The notes beneath the pieces were generated by a model. It was given only the letters and a program-made list of their open reading frames with translations. It had not been told where the DNA came from and did no database searches. From positions 1,503,630 through 1,567,629 of the forward strand of contig NZ_CP040602.1 of assembly GCF_005885815.1 (NCBI RefSeq): a stretch of DNA of 64,000 bases. Reading direction: 5' to 3'. Of the stretch, positions 55,761-64,000 are shown piece by piece (within the stretch, counting starts at the first letter, position 1; each line of letters starts with the position of its first letter). Source of the DNA: Thiomicrorhabdus sediminis (lineage in GTDB: Bacteria > Pseudomonadota > Gammaproteobacteria > Thiomicrospirales > Thiomicrospiraceae). A program made the translations under genes and the position numbers.

Positions 55761-56840
55761 TTATGGGGCAATCTCTGCTTGAATCTGAGCCAAATCAACC
55801 TCGACACGCAACTCCGACTGCATGGTTGTAATCCATAGTCTATTCTCATCCATTTGATGTACATAAGGATATGCCAGCCAAGCGCCTTTGCATTGTGCAA
55901 TCACCTTAGGGTCAGACCAAGTTTCACCATCATCATCGGAAAAAATAATCGCCAACTCTTCGCGAAACCAAGAGGCCTTGACCTCGGAAAACAGACCTGA
56001 GATTCTGGCAAACTCCTTTTTACCTTGGGGATAAAGCGTATTAAAAACCATTAATAGTTGACCACTTGCCAATCTTTTCAACATGGCCGGGGAACTGCTC
56101 GCTTCTATACCTGGCCTGATATGCGTCCAGGTAACACCATCATCATAAGAATAAGCGTGCCAGAAATAATCCAAATTGGTTCGGATACAGAACCAGACAC
56201 AATCCTTTAACTCGACCAAAGTTCCCTCGTAACATCCGCCGTGATGGCCGCGACCGCCAATATCAAGATGATTGCTCGCCTGCCAGCTCAAACCCTTATC
56301 TTCAGAACGAAAACTCAGGCTGTAATGACGTGCTTGGGCATAATCCATATTTTGTGCCGAAGCGATTAAGGCGCCTGAGCTCAGCTCTATCAAAGTGGTC
56401 GCCGCCGCTGCATAGCCTTTTTGCAAAACTATAGGTTGTTGCCAAGTCTTGCCTCCGTCCTCACTACGCACAATATAGTGGTACAGAAAACTGTTCTTGG
56501 TTGGCGAGTTACTGTTCTTTTTCCAATTAAAATGACACTTGGCCATATCGATAAAAGACAACACGATGGTACCGTCAGCACAACACAACAGACTGTGCGA
56601 ATTGGAAGCGCTAAAATCCTGATCTTTGGCAAACAGAACAAACTCCTGCCAGGTCTGCCCCTGATTATCGGAAAGATAAGCCGATTTATGGTCGACGCAC
56701 AACAACTGCCCGGCTTGATTATATATAAAAGGACCATTACGCTCGATGTGCAATGGCTTAACGCCTTCTGTCAGATAAACCGAATGTTCTGTTTTAGGGG
56801 CTTTGGAAAACTCCAAGCTTATTTGCGGATATTCATGCAT
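55761..56840 (-). CDS. Sialidase-like beta-propeller protein with five Asp boxes
   Basis: A 359-residue protein with five BNR/Asp-box repeats at residues 57 (SDNQGQTW), 126 (SEDGGKTW), 179 (SEDKGLSW), 231 (SYDDGVTW) and 301 (SDDDGETW). This is the layout of a six-bladed sialidase/neuraminidase propeller. No signal peptide is visible, so it should be cytoplasmic. I could not confirm the full sialidase catalytic set (three Arg, Tyr/Glu, Asp). It may be a sialic-acid hydrolase, another glycosidase, or a non-enzymatic propeller. No sialic-acid genes are adjacent. Confidence 0.82.
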   Translation of the reverse strand: MHEYPQISLEFSKAPKTEHSVYLTEGVKPLHIERNGPFIYNQAGQLLCVDHKSAYLSDNQGQTWQEFVLFAKDQDFSASNSHSLLCCADGTIVLSFIDMAKCHFNWKKNSNSPTKNSFLYHYIVRSEDGGKTWQQPIVLQKGYAAAATTLIELSSGALIASAQNMDYAQARHYSLSFRSEDKGLSWQASNHLDIGGRGHHGGCYEGTLVELKDCVWFCIRTNLDYFWHAYSYDDGVTWTHIRPGIEASSSPAMLKRLASGQLLMVFNTLYPQGKKEFARISGLFSEVKASWFREELAIIFSDDDGETWSDPKVIAQCKGAWLAYPYVHQMDENRLWITTMQSELRVEVDLAQIQAEIAP

Positions 56841-57164
56841 AATGCCTTACCTTCTTCAACTTGATTTCAAACTCAACGTACAACAAACCTGCTTCAATAT
56901 GCCAGCTTTACAAAACGATGGCTACGCATATTTTTCCATAACGGCTTATCAATTCGCTTATCAGCAACGAGAATAGCGACTCGATTCACACATCATCTCA
57001 GCTGACAACCACTCTAAAATTATTACCGACCTAATTAGTATTTATTTAGTATTTATTATTAAAAACAGTAAAAAAAGCCGGTAAAAACCGCCACAACTGA
57101 GCATGCCAACGGAAAACTGATTGACCAGACATTGAACTCTAATTAGTATGGGAGTCAGGCATAA
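56841..57164. other. Intergenic stretch with ATTAGTAT direct repeats
   Basis: A 324-bp AT-rich divergent region. The 11-bp CTAATTAGTAT occurs at 57031-57041 and 57139-57149, and a related TTTAGTATTT follows the first. These could be regulator sites for the GGDEF/EAL gene. No gene is visible. Confidence 0.4.
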
Positions 57165-60100
57165 ATGTTTGTATATTTTTCAATCGGGAAATCAATGGAC
57201 ACGAAAACAATCAGTCATGCATCCGATTCGCATTTGGATATTGCGACTCTCGATTTTTTAAGACGAATCCTCTTCAGTCAAGATTCGATAGAAAAACAAT
57301 ACATAGCCATTTGCCAGTTTGTCGGCGATCAACTACAACTTAGCCAAGTAAGCCTAATATCACTAGAAGGCAGTATGCTACGGCTGATCAACGGCAGCGA
57401 TAAAACACCTCGGCCGATTGAGGCATCCGCTGACTATATTGATCACTGGCACAAACACCAGACTTTATTTAGCACCGACATTCAAAGTGAGACCTTATTC
57501 TCCAACCAATATCAGCACCATTTAAAGGCTGGCAACATTGCCTGCTTAAACCAATACCTCATTGATAATAAGACCAGAAAACTCATCCTCAGCCTTGAAA
57601 ATCAAAGCAAACCCATTCAATTTAGCAGCCGTCAACAGCAATTTATCGAGGATATCCGCCAACTCTTGGCGGACATACTGAAACGCGAACAGCAATCACT
57701 TGATACGGAAAAATATCGCAACCTCTATAGCGAATTCGAATCGGCCTTCGATGGCTCCAACTACAGCATTATTTCGACCGATTCACAAGGCATTATTCGC
57801 AGCTTCAACCATGGCGCCAGCCTTATGCTTGGTTACAGCGCTGAAGAGGCTATTGGCAAAACCCCTGAACTCTTTCACGATACTCAAGAGGTAATCAAAC
57901 GCGCAGCCGAGCTGACTGTCGAACTCAATGAGCTTATCGAACCGGGTTTTGAAACCTTTGTTGCCAAGACACGACGTGGAGAAATCGAAGAACGCGAGTG
58001 GACCTATATTCATAAAGATGGACACCGGCTCCCAGTACTGCTTTCTGTCAGCGCCATTCGCGATCAAAATAATGAGATCAGCGGCTTTCTTGGTATCGCA
58101 ATCGACATTAGTGACCGCGTTTTAACCAGCCGTGCGATCCGTGAGCAAGAAGCCACCTACCGCCTGCTTTATGAAGCCTCTTCCGATGGAATATTTCTCG
58201 TCCATGACGGCATTATCATCGATATTAACCCTGCGGCCCAACACCTCTTTGCCTGTAAAAGAGAACAAATCATCGGTCAGCCTCCGACGCGATTCTTCCC
58301 GCAAATCCAACCTAATGGAGATAATTCGGCAGAAGTCGCTCAACAGAAAATTTATGCCGCTTTGAACGGCAAAAACCAGTTTTTCGAATGGCAACATATC
58401 ACATATAACGGTACGCCTTTTGATTCCGAGGTCACCCTCAATACCTTTATGGTTGACGATAAGGTTCTACTGCTCGGCATTATACGAGACATTAGCGAAC
58501 GCAAACGGACGCAACAGGAACTGGATAACTCACGTCTTAGCCTAATTGAAAAAAACCGTAACCTGATGCTCATCAATCGCTTATCGAGCCAGCTGCAGCA
58601 CCTGACCAATAAACAGCACGTTTATCTGGAGGTAATGAACACCATTATCGAACATATTCCGATAGCCAAGGTCGGCATCTACGAAGTGGAAGAACAAAAT
58701 CTAGTACTTAAAGCCTCATGCGGTTTGCCGCAAAAAATTGAAGAGCACCTGAAAACACTCGATATTAACAACAGTTTGACCGGCCAGGCTCTACATAATA
58801 AAGACATTCTGATCACCGAGAATATCAGCCAAGATTCACCGATTATTGGCCAATTCAATAAAGAGGTGATTGATGCCAACTTCCAATCCGCAGTAGTCAT
58901 CCCGCTTTATTTCAACGAGCAGCTATTGGGAAGCTTGAACATCTTTTTTGAAAAACAAAAAAATAGCTTTTACCATGAACGTGAACTCTATGAAACCATA
59001 GGAAAAACACTTTCCATATCTATGTTCAACACCCATAACATGCAAGCGATGCAATACTTGGCAAGGCATGACTCGCTGACCAATCTGGGAAATCGCAGCC
59101 TATTCCATCATTATTTTGATAAACATATCATGCAACCTGGGCGCCGCCATGCTACGGTCATCCTTTTTGACTTGGACCGTTTTAAGGAAATTAATGATAC
59201 CCTGGGTCATCATATTGGTGATCTGCTGTTACAACAGATAGGCCCTCGCATTGAATCCGCATTGGAAGGTTATCAATATCTACTATGTCGCTTAGGTGGT
59301 GATGAGTTTACCCTGCTAATTGAAAACCTACTGGATGACAGCCAACGTATCGCACTCGCGGAAAAACTGCATAGCTCTCTTCGTCAGGCATTTTTCATCG
59401 ATAAAATGCACCTTGAAATCGACAGCAGCTTCGGTGTATCGATTTACCCGAATGATGGTACCGATAGCCATGCGTTACTACGTTCGGCTGATGTTGCCAT
59501 GTATCACGCCAAAACCAACCATCTGGGCGTCTCCTTTTATGAAAGAGAGTTTGATACCAACTCACCAGAGCGCTTAATGCTGCTGGCGGATCTCAACAAC
59601 GCGATTAAAGAGAACCAACTGGTATTATTCTATCAACCGAAACTTAACCTGCAGACACAAACAGTCGAAGGGTTTGAAGCCCTGATACGCTGGCAACACC
59701 CGGAACGCGGCTTGCTTTTCCCCGATAGTTTTATGCCGCTAGCCGAAGTCAGCGATGTTATCTACCCTTTCACCGACCATGTCATCGAGCTGGCGATGCA
59801 ACAGCAAAAACAGTGGTTATCTGAAGGTAAGCGTTACAGTGTTTCAGTCAATATTTCCGCGCGTAATCTCATGGATGAAAGACTCTACCCGCACCTCAAG
59901 GCATGCCTGAAAAAATATAAAACACCCGCAGAACTGTTTGAGTTGGAATTGACTGAAACCGCCTTGATGCAAGACCCGGAAAGAGCGATTACCATTTTGA
60001 AGCGAATCGCCACCTTAAATGTCAAGCTATCGGTAGATGACTTTGGTACAGGTTATTCATCCTTAGCCTATTTGAGACGCTTACCGCTGAATGCGTTAAA

Positions 60101-60338
60101 AATCGACCGTGTCTTTGTCAAGGATATGCTCGAAAACGACCAGGATGAGATCATCGTGCACTCAACCATCGCTTTAGCTCACAACCTTAAACTGCAAGTC
60201 ATTGCCGAAGGAGTGGAAAATCTCGAAATCATTGAGCGCTTGCAAGGCATTAATTGCGATATGGTGCAAGGTTACTTTTTAAGCCAGCCTAAACCTTGGA
60301 AAGAGATGCGACAGTGGCTCAAAGACAATAACTATTAA
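57165..60338 (+). CDS. Multi-sensor c-di-GMP protein (GAF-PAS-PAS-GAF-GGDEF-EAL)
   Basis: A 1057-residue soluble protein. Order: a GAF-like region (about 30-175), PAS/PAC (about 189-310), PAS (about 328-442), GAF (about 484-620), GGDEF (about 632-800, with intact RLGGDEF near 710) and EAL (about 820-1050, with EALIRW, ELELTETALM and DDFGTGYSSLAYL). Both the cyclase and phosphodiesterase motifs look complete, so it may make or degrade c-di-GMP depending on sensor input. No membrane segment. The ATG at 57165 is used; an ATG at 57195 has a better spaced GGGA ribosome site and is a real alternative. Confidence 0.92.
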   Translation: MFVYFSIGKSMDTKTISHASDSHLDIATLDFLRRILFSQDSIEKQYIAICQFVGDQLQLSQVSLISLEGSMLRLINGSDKTPRPIEASADYIDHWHKHQTLFSTDIQSETLFSNQYQHHLKAGNIACLNQYLIDNKTRKLILSLENQSKPIQFSSRQQQFIEDIRQLLADILKREQQSLDTEKYRNLYSEFESAFDGSNYSIISTDSQGIIRSFNHGASLMLGYSAEEAIGKTPELFHDTQEVIKRAAELTVELNELIEPGFETFVAKTRRGEIEEREWTYIHKDGHRLPVLLSVSAIRDQNNEISGFLGIAIDISDRVLTSRAIREQEATYRLLYEASSDGIFLVHDGIIIDINPAAQHLFACKREQIIGQPPTRFFPQIQPNGDNSAEVAQQKIYAALNGKNQFFEWQHITYNGTPFDSEVTLNTFMVDDKVLLLGIIRDISERKRTQQELDNSRLSLIEKNRNLMLINRLSSQLQHLTNKQHVYLEVMNTIIEHIPIAKVGIYEVEEQNLVLKASCGLPQKIEEHLKTLDINNSLTGQALHNKDILITENISQDSPIIGQFNKEVIDANFQSAVVIPLYFNEQLLGSLNIFFEKQKNSFYHERELYETIGKTLSISMFNTHNMQAMQYLARHDSLTNLGNRSLFHHYFDKHIMQPGRRHATVILFDLDRFKEINDTLGHHIGDLLLQQIGPRIESALEGYQYLLCRLGGDEFTLLIENLLDDSQRIALAEKLHSSLRQAFFIDKMHLEIDSSFGVSIYPNDGTDSHALLRSADVAMYHAKTNHLGVSFYEREFDTNSPERLMLLADLNNAIKENQLVLFYQPKLNLQTQTVEGFEALIRWQHPERGLLFPDSFMPLAEVSDVIYPFTDHVIELAMQQQKQWLSEGKRYSVSVNISARNLMDERLYPHLKACLKKYKTPAELFELELTETALMQDPERAITILKRIATLNVKLSVDDFGTGYSSLAYLRRLPLNALKIDRVFVKDMLENDQDEIIVHSTIALAHNLKLQVIAEGVENLEIIERLQGINCDMVQGYFLSQPKPWKEMRQWLKDNNY

Positions 60339-60413
60339 TAACTATTGGGCTTCTGCATAAACGCTTATCTGAACACTATTTTGAAGGTTTTCATCCTGCG
60401 AAAATAACAGAAT

Positions 60414-61064
60414 TTATTGCCAAAATTTAGCCAGACAAGCACTCACTTCTGCATCACTAACTTGATTGAATTGTTGATAATACTGACCGACTGCCTGAAA
60501 ATCATCGGCTTCAATCAAACAAATCAATTGATCTACCTCTGTCTGCAATTCGGCTAGAGTATCCAACGGCGCCACAGGTACCGCCAAAACAATTTTCACG
60601 GGTTGCTGCATTCTTACCGCCTTAATTGCGGCTTTTACCGTCGCTCCCGTGGCAATACCATCATCGACAATAATGACTGTCTTACCCTTCAATTGCGGAT
60701 AGGGTCTTGAGCCTCGATAGAGTTGTTCACGATGCAACAGCAGCTCCCGTTGTTTGGCTTCAACTTTGGCGATATCCGCTTCAGAAACACGATAGGCGTT
60801 AACCACCACTTGATTAAGTACCTTGATGCCATTACTGGCAATCGCCCCCATCGCTAATTCGGAAAATTGCGGCAAGCCGAGTTTGCGTACCAATACAATA
60901 TCGAGCTGACAATTCAAGCTATCGGCAATAACCTCTCCTAAGGGAACCCCTCCTCTTGGTAAAGCCAATACGATGGTTTGCTCCGCGCCGGATTCAATAT
61001 CCTCACGCCGTAACAAACGCTCGGCCAATAACTTAGCCGCCTGAGTTCGGTTTTGAAAACGCAT
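60414..61064 (-). CDS. Phosphoribosyltransferase of unknown substrate
   Basis: A 216-residue type I PRTase-fold protein. The PRPP loop is TVIIVDDGIATGATVKAAI, and the start RTQAAKLLAERL...LALPRGGVPLGEVIA matches the COG1926 predicted phosphoribosyltransferases. The substrate is unknown. The frame is open 38 codons further upstream, but the ATG at 61064 has a perfect AGGAGG eight bases ahead and is clearly right. It follows the soxB terminator on the same strand. Confidence 0.85.
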   Translation of the reverse strand: MRFQNRTQAAKLLAERLLRREDIESGAEQTIVLALPRGGVPLGEVIADSLNCQLDIVLVRKLGLPQFSELAMGAIASNGIKVLNQVVVNAYRVSEADIAKVEAKQRELLLHREQLYRGSRPYPQLKGKTVIIVDDGIATGATVKAAIKAVRMQQPVKIVLAVPVAPLDTLAELQTEVDQLICLIEADDFQAVGQYYQQFNQVSDAEVSACLAKFWQ

Positions 61065-61187
61065 AAACCCCTCCTTTAACAATATACTTGTTAATGGAGT
61101 CATCTTAATATGTTGTTGGCGATTTGAATACTTGCCGACACAAATATCTTCAATGGGACATGCACGAAAAGAATTCATTCAGGCAAT

Positions 61188-61217
61188 AAAAAAGCCGGCA
61201 TAAAGCCGGCTTTTTTA
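61188..61217. terminator. Terminator of soxB
   Basis: GCCGGC (61194-61199) and GCCGGC (61205-61210), each self-complementary, pair around an ATAAA loop and are flanked by A and T runs. Confidence 0.9.
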
Positions 61218-61237
61218 GTATTGGATAATCGCTAAGA

Positions 61238-63151
61238 TTATGCCAATTCCCCTGGGTATGATTCGATACCTGGGTTGTTCTTAACACCTTTAAGCTTAGG
61301 ATGGTTAACCTTCTTAAGCTTAGTGCTAGACTTGTGGTTACGTAGGTAATCAGCGGCAACATCCCACATAAGACGACCTTCACCAACTGTATCAACCTGC
61401 GCCCAACCAGCAACAGTATAAGTCTTGTTCGCTTCAAGCGGAGTACCGTCATCAAGACGCATATCAGAGATACGGTTACCGAACTTACCGTTAGGTTCAC
61501 AAGTATAGTCCATACCACCAAGACGAACCATATCACCACCAGATTGTAGGTATGGGTCTTTCTGGAATAGGTTCTCACAGATACCTTCTAGGATATCCTT
61601 CATCTGAGCACCAGTTACTTCTGACTTGTATGTTTCACCGTAAGTCATCGAGGTTTCATCCATAACACGTTCCATAGTGATCATCTCACCAGCTAGAACC
61701 GAAGTACCCCAACGAACACCGGCAGACATAGCGATCTGAGTATCGTGCTCTTCACGTAGAGAGTTAACGATGATCTGGTCCCAAGTACCCATGAAGTTAC
61801 CACGACGGTATAGGGTATCTTCAGCGATCGCTAGTTCTTCACCTAGGATTTCACCGTAAGTCTTGCCTAGACGGTCTTTGTTGTTTGCCATTTCAGGGTT
61901 ACGTGATTCAACAACGTTTTCGTCGTACTTACGTAGGTAAAGATCAGTGATGAACTTATCAACACCCGCGTCAGCAGCAAGAACGTTAGAGAACACAGGA
62001 AGCAATTTGTAATCAACGCCTTGTAGCTTACCGTTCTGGATATCCAAATCCATACAACCAACGAACTTACCGTTAGAACCTGCGTTAGTTACGTAACACA
62101 CACCACCGTTTGGTGTCTTAACATTGATTGTCTTAGGAATACCATCGTGTGTGTGACCACCGAAGATCGCATCGATACCCGATACGCGAGAAGCCATCTT
62201 GATATCAACGTCCATACCGTTGTGTGAGATCATTACAACCGCAGCAACTTTTTCTTCGGCACGGATCTTATCAACCGTTTCCTGAAGCGCGTCTTCACGA
62301 AGACCGAAAGACCAATCCGGGAAGTTAGACTGTGGGTTAGCGTTAGCTGTACGAGGGAACGCCTGACCAACGATCGCAACACGCTCACCATTTACAACTT
62401 TAACAGTGTAAGGCTTGAAAGCACGTGCTTCGTCTTCGTCAAATAGACCAACGCCATTGTTAGCGTCAACCATTTCACGGTAAGCATCACCGAACAATGA
62501 ATCTTCTTTAACACGGATGTTCTGTGCTACGAATTCACCTTTGAATGCGTTCAAGTTCTTAAGAACTTCTTCAGCCTTGTATGTGAATTCCCAGTGACCT
62601 GTCATGATATCTACACCTAGAAGGTTAGACGCTTCAACCATGTCCATACCACGTGTAAACAATGCTGTACCAGAACCGTGCCACAAGTCACCACCATCCA
62701 TAGTGATAGTGTTTTCACGACCACCAGCTTGCTCACGTAGCTTGTCTAGCAATGTTTTAACGTGTGCGAAACCACCCACTTTACCGTAACGCTCTGACGC
62801 TTCAGTGAAGTCTAGGTATGAGAACGCGTGCGCTAGAGGAGTGTTAGCTTCGATACCTAATTCTTTAAGCAACTTGTGACCAACAACGTGAGGAAGCTGA
62901 CCGAAAGCCGGACCAGTACCTAGGTTAACGTTTGGCTCACGGAAGTAGATTGGCTTTAACTGAGCGTGTGTATCAGTAATGTGCAATAGACGAACCTTAC
63001 CTTTCATTGGCTGGTTGTAGATTGCATCAGATGCTTTAGCTAGAGCAGCTTTATCAGCACCACCAGACATAGCTTTCGCTGTACCAGGTAACATCCCCGC
63101 AGCAGCGGCCATAGACATTACATGTAGAAATTCGCGGCGATTTAAAGACAT
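61238..63151 (-). CDS. soxB: Thiosulfohydrolase SoxB
   Basis: A 637-residue periplasmic dimanganese hydrolase that releases sulfate from SoxY-bound thiosulfonate. The Tat-type signal SLNRREFLHV (Arg5, Arg6) ends near AKA at residue 27. The metallophosphoesterase domain has HITDTHAQ, MDGGDLWHG, VMISHNGMD and IFGGHTHDG, and the 5'-nucleotidase C-terminal domain follows (about 415-600). No other sox gene adjoins it, unlike the soxXYZAB clusters of alphaproteobacteria but like Thiomicrospira. Codon choice looks strongly biased (CCA, GGT, AAC, CTT), pointing to high expression. GGAGAG precedes the ATG. Confidence 0.97.
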   Translation of the reverse strand: MSLNRREFLHVMSMAAAAGMLPGTAKAMSGGADKAALAKASDAIYNQPMKGKVRLLHITDTHAQLKPIYFREPNVNLGTGPAFGQLPHVVGHKLLKELGIEANTPLAHAFSYLDFTEASERYGKVGGFAHVKTLLDKLREQAGGRENTITMDGGDLWHGSGTALFTRGMDMVEASNLLGVDIMTGHWEFTYKAEEVLKNLNAFKGEFVAQNIRVKEDSLFGDAYREMVDANNGVGLFDEDEARAFKPYTVKVVNGERVAIVGQAFPRTANANPQSNFPDWSFGLREDALQETVDKIRAEEKVAAVVMISHNGMDVDIKMASRVSGIDAIFGGHTHDGIPKTINVKTPNGGVCYVTNAGSNGKFVGCMDLDIQNGKLQGVDYKLLPVFSNVLAADAGVDKFITDLYLRKYDENVVESRNPEMANNKDRLGKTYGEILGEELAIAEDTLYRRGNFMGTWDQIIVNSLREEHDTQIAMSAGVRWGTSVLAGEMITMERVMDETSMTYGETYKSEVTGAQMKDILEGICENLFQKDPYLQSGGDMVRLGGMDYTCEPNGKFGNRISDMRLDDGTPLEANKTYTVAGWAQVDTVGEGRLMWDVAADYLRNHKSSTKLKKVNHPKLKGVKNNPGIESYPGELA

Positions 63152-63182
63152 TAGGTCTCTCCGTTTTATTTAAAATTATTGT

Positions 63183-63207
63183 CCTGCATGAAACCGGTTC
63201 ACGCAGG
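63183..63207 (-). promoter_or_regulatory. Hairpin in the soxB 5' leader
   Basis: A 10-bp stem (CCTGCGTGAA with TTCATGCAGG, one G-U pair) with a five-base loop lies about 32 bp before the soxB ATG. It has no T-tract, so it probably stabilises the mRNA or affects translation. Confidence 0.6.
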
Positions 63208-63229
63208 GCCAAGAAAAAATTATCGGACA

Positions 63230-63258
63230 AATTTAAAGGCTGAAAGCCTTAAAGTCAA
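63230..63258 (-). promoter_or_regulatory. Candidate soxB promoter with palindrome in the spacer
   Basis: On the minus strand TTGACT (63258-63253) and TAAATT (63235-63230) are 17 bp apart. A palindrome AAGGCT-TTC-AGCCTT (63250-63236) fills the spacer, a placement suited to an operator. It also could be read as a weak terminator of purL. Confidence 0.5.
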
Positions 63259-63374
63259 ATAAACTAAAGTTTTCATCGAATAAATTTTATTTATATCCAA
63301 TTAAATCTTTTTAAAACTCAGTTTTCCCTATAAATTACAAGGTTTTATAAGGTCCACTGCATTTGATAAGTCAA

Positions 63375-64000
63375 TCACCCTACCCACTTACGAGCATTAC
63401 GGAACAGACGCATCCAAGGCGCATCCTCCTGCCAGTCATCAGGATGCCAAGAGTTCTGCACGGTTCTGAATACGCGTTCCGGGTGTGGCATCATAATGGT
63501 GACACGCCCATCAGGGGTCGTCAGGCCAGTCATACCGTTTGCGGTTCCGTTCGGGTTAAATGGGTAAGCTTCGGTTGGATTACCCTGAGCATCGACATAA
63601 CGCACACCAACCAAACCTTCGACATTTGCCGCATCACCGGCACCAAAATCCATGCGCCCTTCACCGTGAGCAACCGCAACCGGGATACGTGTCCCTGCCA
63701 TTCCTTTTAATAGAATAGATGGGGATTCTTCGATTTGAACCTGTGAGAAGCGCGCTTCGAACTGTTCCGATTCATTGCGTACGAACGCCGGCCAGCTTTG
63801 TGCACCAGGGATAATTTCTTTTAGATTTGACAACATTTGACAACCGTTACAGACACCTAAAGTAAAAGTATCTTCACGATTGAAGAAGCTCTCAAAAGTG
63901 GTACGCGCCGTATCATTAAACAGAATTGAGTTTGCCCAACCTCGACCGGCACCTAAAACGTCACCGTAAGAGAAACCACCGCAGGCGACCAGCCCCTTAT
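63375..64000 (-). CDS. purL: Phosphoribosylformylglycinamidine synthase PurL, C-terminal part (runs off the window)
   Basis: Only the C-terminal glutamine amidotransferase domain is inside the window (about 208 residues), and the frame is open to base 64000. Segments include [20 protein letters not shown], the nucleophile Cys in GVCNGCQM, and the closing [11 protein letters not shown] with the catalytic His and Glu nearby (the large single-chain PurL of gammaproteobacteria). It supplies ammonia for the fourth purine step. An in-frame ATG at 63836 is internal and not the start. Confidence 0.95.
   Translation of the reverse strand, partial: KGLVACGGFSYGDVLGAGRGWANSILFNDTARTTFESFFNREDTFTLGVCNGCQMLSNLKEIIPGAQSWPAFVRNESEQFEARFSQVQIEESPSILLKGMAGTRIPVAVAHGEGRMDFGAGDAANVEGLVGVRYVDAQGNPTEAYPFNPNGTANGMTGLTTPDGRVTIMMPHPERVFRTVQNSWHPDDWQEDAPWMRLFRNARKWVG

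Overview
The window is a dense, ordinary-looking chromosomal segment of a gammaproteobacterium. Several gene orders match those of Escherichia coli and its relatives: mltD-gloB-yafS-rnhA-dnaQ, cysS/ppiB/lpxH, tolQRAB-pal-cpoB-queC, ruvCAB, and nrdR-ribD-ribE-ribBA-ribH-nusB-thiL. A soxB gene (thiosulfate oxidation) standing alone, a persulfide dioxygenase and a periplasmic DsrE-like protein point to a sulfur-oxidising chemolithotroph. The scattered sox arrangement and protein character fit the Thiomicrospira/Hydrogenovibrio/Thiomicrorhabdus group; that genus-level placement is inference. I saw no insertion sequence, prophage, integrase or CRISPR array.

Layout. 1-8.7 kb: hrpA helicase, a persulfide dioxygenase, an FKBP isomerase, dnaQ/rnhA, a YafS-like methyltransferase and gloB. 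8.7-12.7 kb: two lytic transglycosylases (mltD, slt). 12.7-16.9 kb: a candidate small RNA gene, then cysS facing ppiA-ppiB-lpxH. 16.9-22.3 kb: a dicarboxylate/amino-acid symporter, a rhodanese, pgpA, argG facing psd-glnB. 22.3-26.6 kb: a methyltransferase-like protein, ntrC-ntrB and a DtxR-type regulator. 26.7-28.6 kb: an NAD(P)-binding protein, upp and two identical tRNA-Lys genes. 28.8-34.9 kb: tolQRAB-pal-cpoB with a frameshifted queC. 35-41 kb: ruvCAB, nadA, aspS, DUF502. 41.4-44.2 kb: prepilin peptidase, DUF3579, DAHP synthase. 44.2-51.5 kb: thiL, nusB, the riboflavin genes, nrdR and glyA. 52-60.3 kb: ettA, a degenerate GGDEF protein, a DsrE-like protein, a CPBP protease, a sialidase-like protein and a large PAS/GAF/GGDEF/EAL protein. 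60.4-64 kb: a phosphoribosyltransferase, soxB, and the 3' part of purL running off the edge.

How the genes fit together. Envelope integrity (Tol-Pal, lytic transglycosylases, lpxH, psd, pgpA), nitrogen sensing (PII, NtrB, NtrC), cofactor synthesis (riboflavin, thiamine, NAD, queuosine) and sulfur metabolism (soxB, persulfide dioxygenase, rhodanese, DsrE) are the main themes.

The items most worth a second look are: a very well formed small RNA gene on the minus strand at about 12675-12767 with a UCCUCCU (anti-Shine-Dalgarno) segment; a perfect 21-bp in-frame duplication that doubles the Walker B motif of NtrC; a one-base deletion that breaks queC; a RibBA whose GTP cyclohydrolase II half has lost its metal-binding and catalytic residues; a 104-bp near-palindromic element after the persulfide dioxygenase gene; and a palindrome filling the spacer of a candidate soxB promoter.
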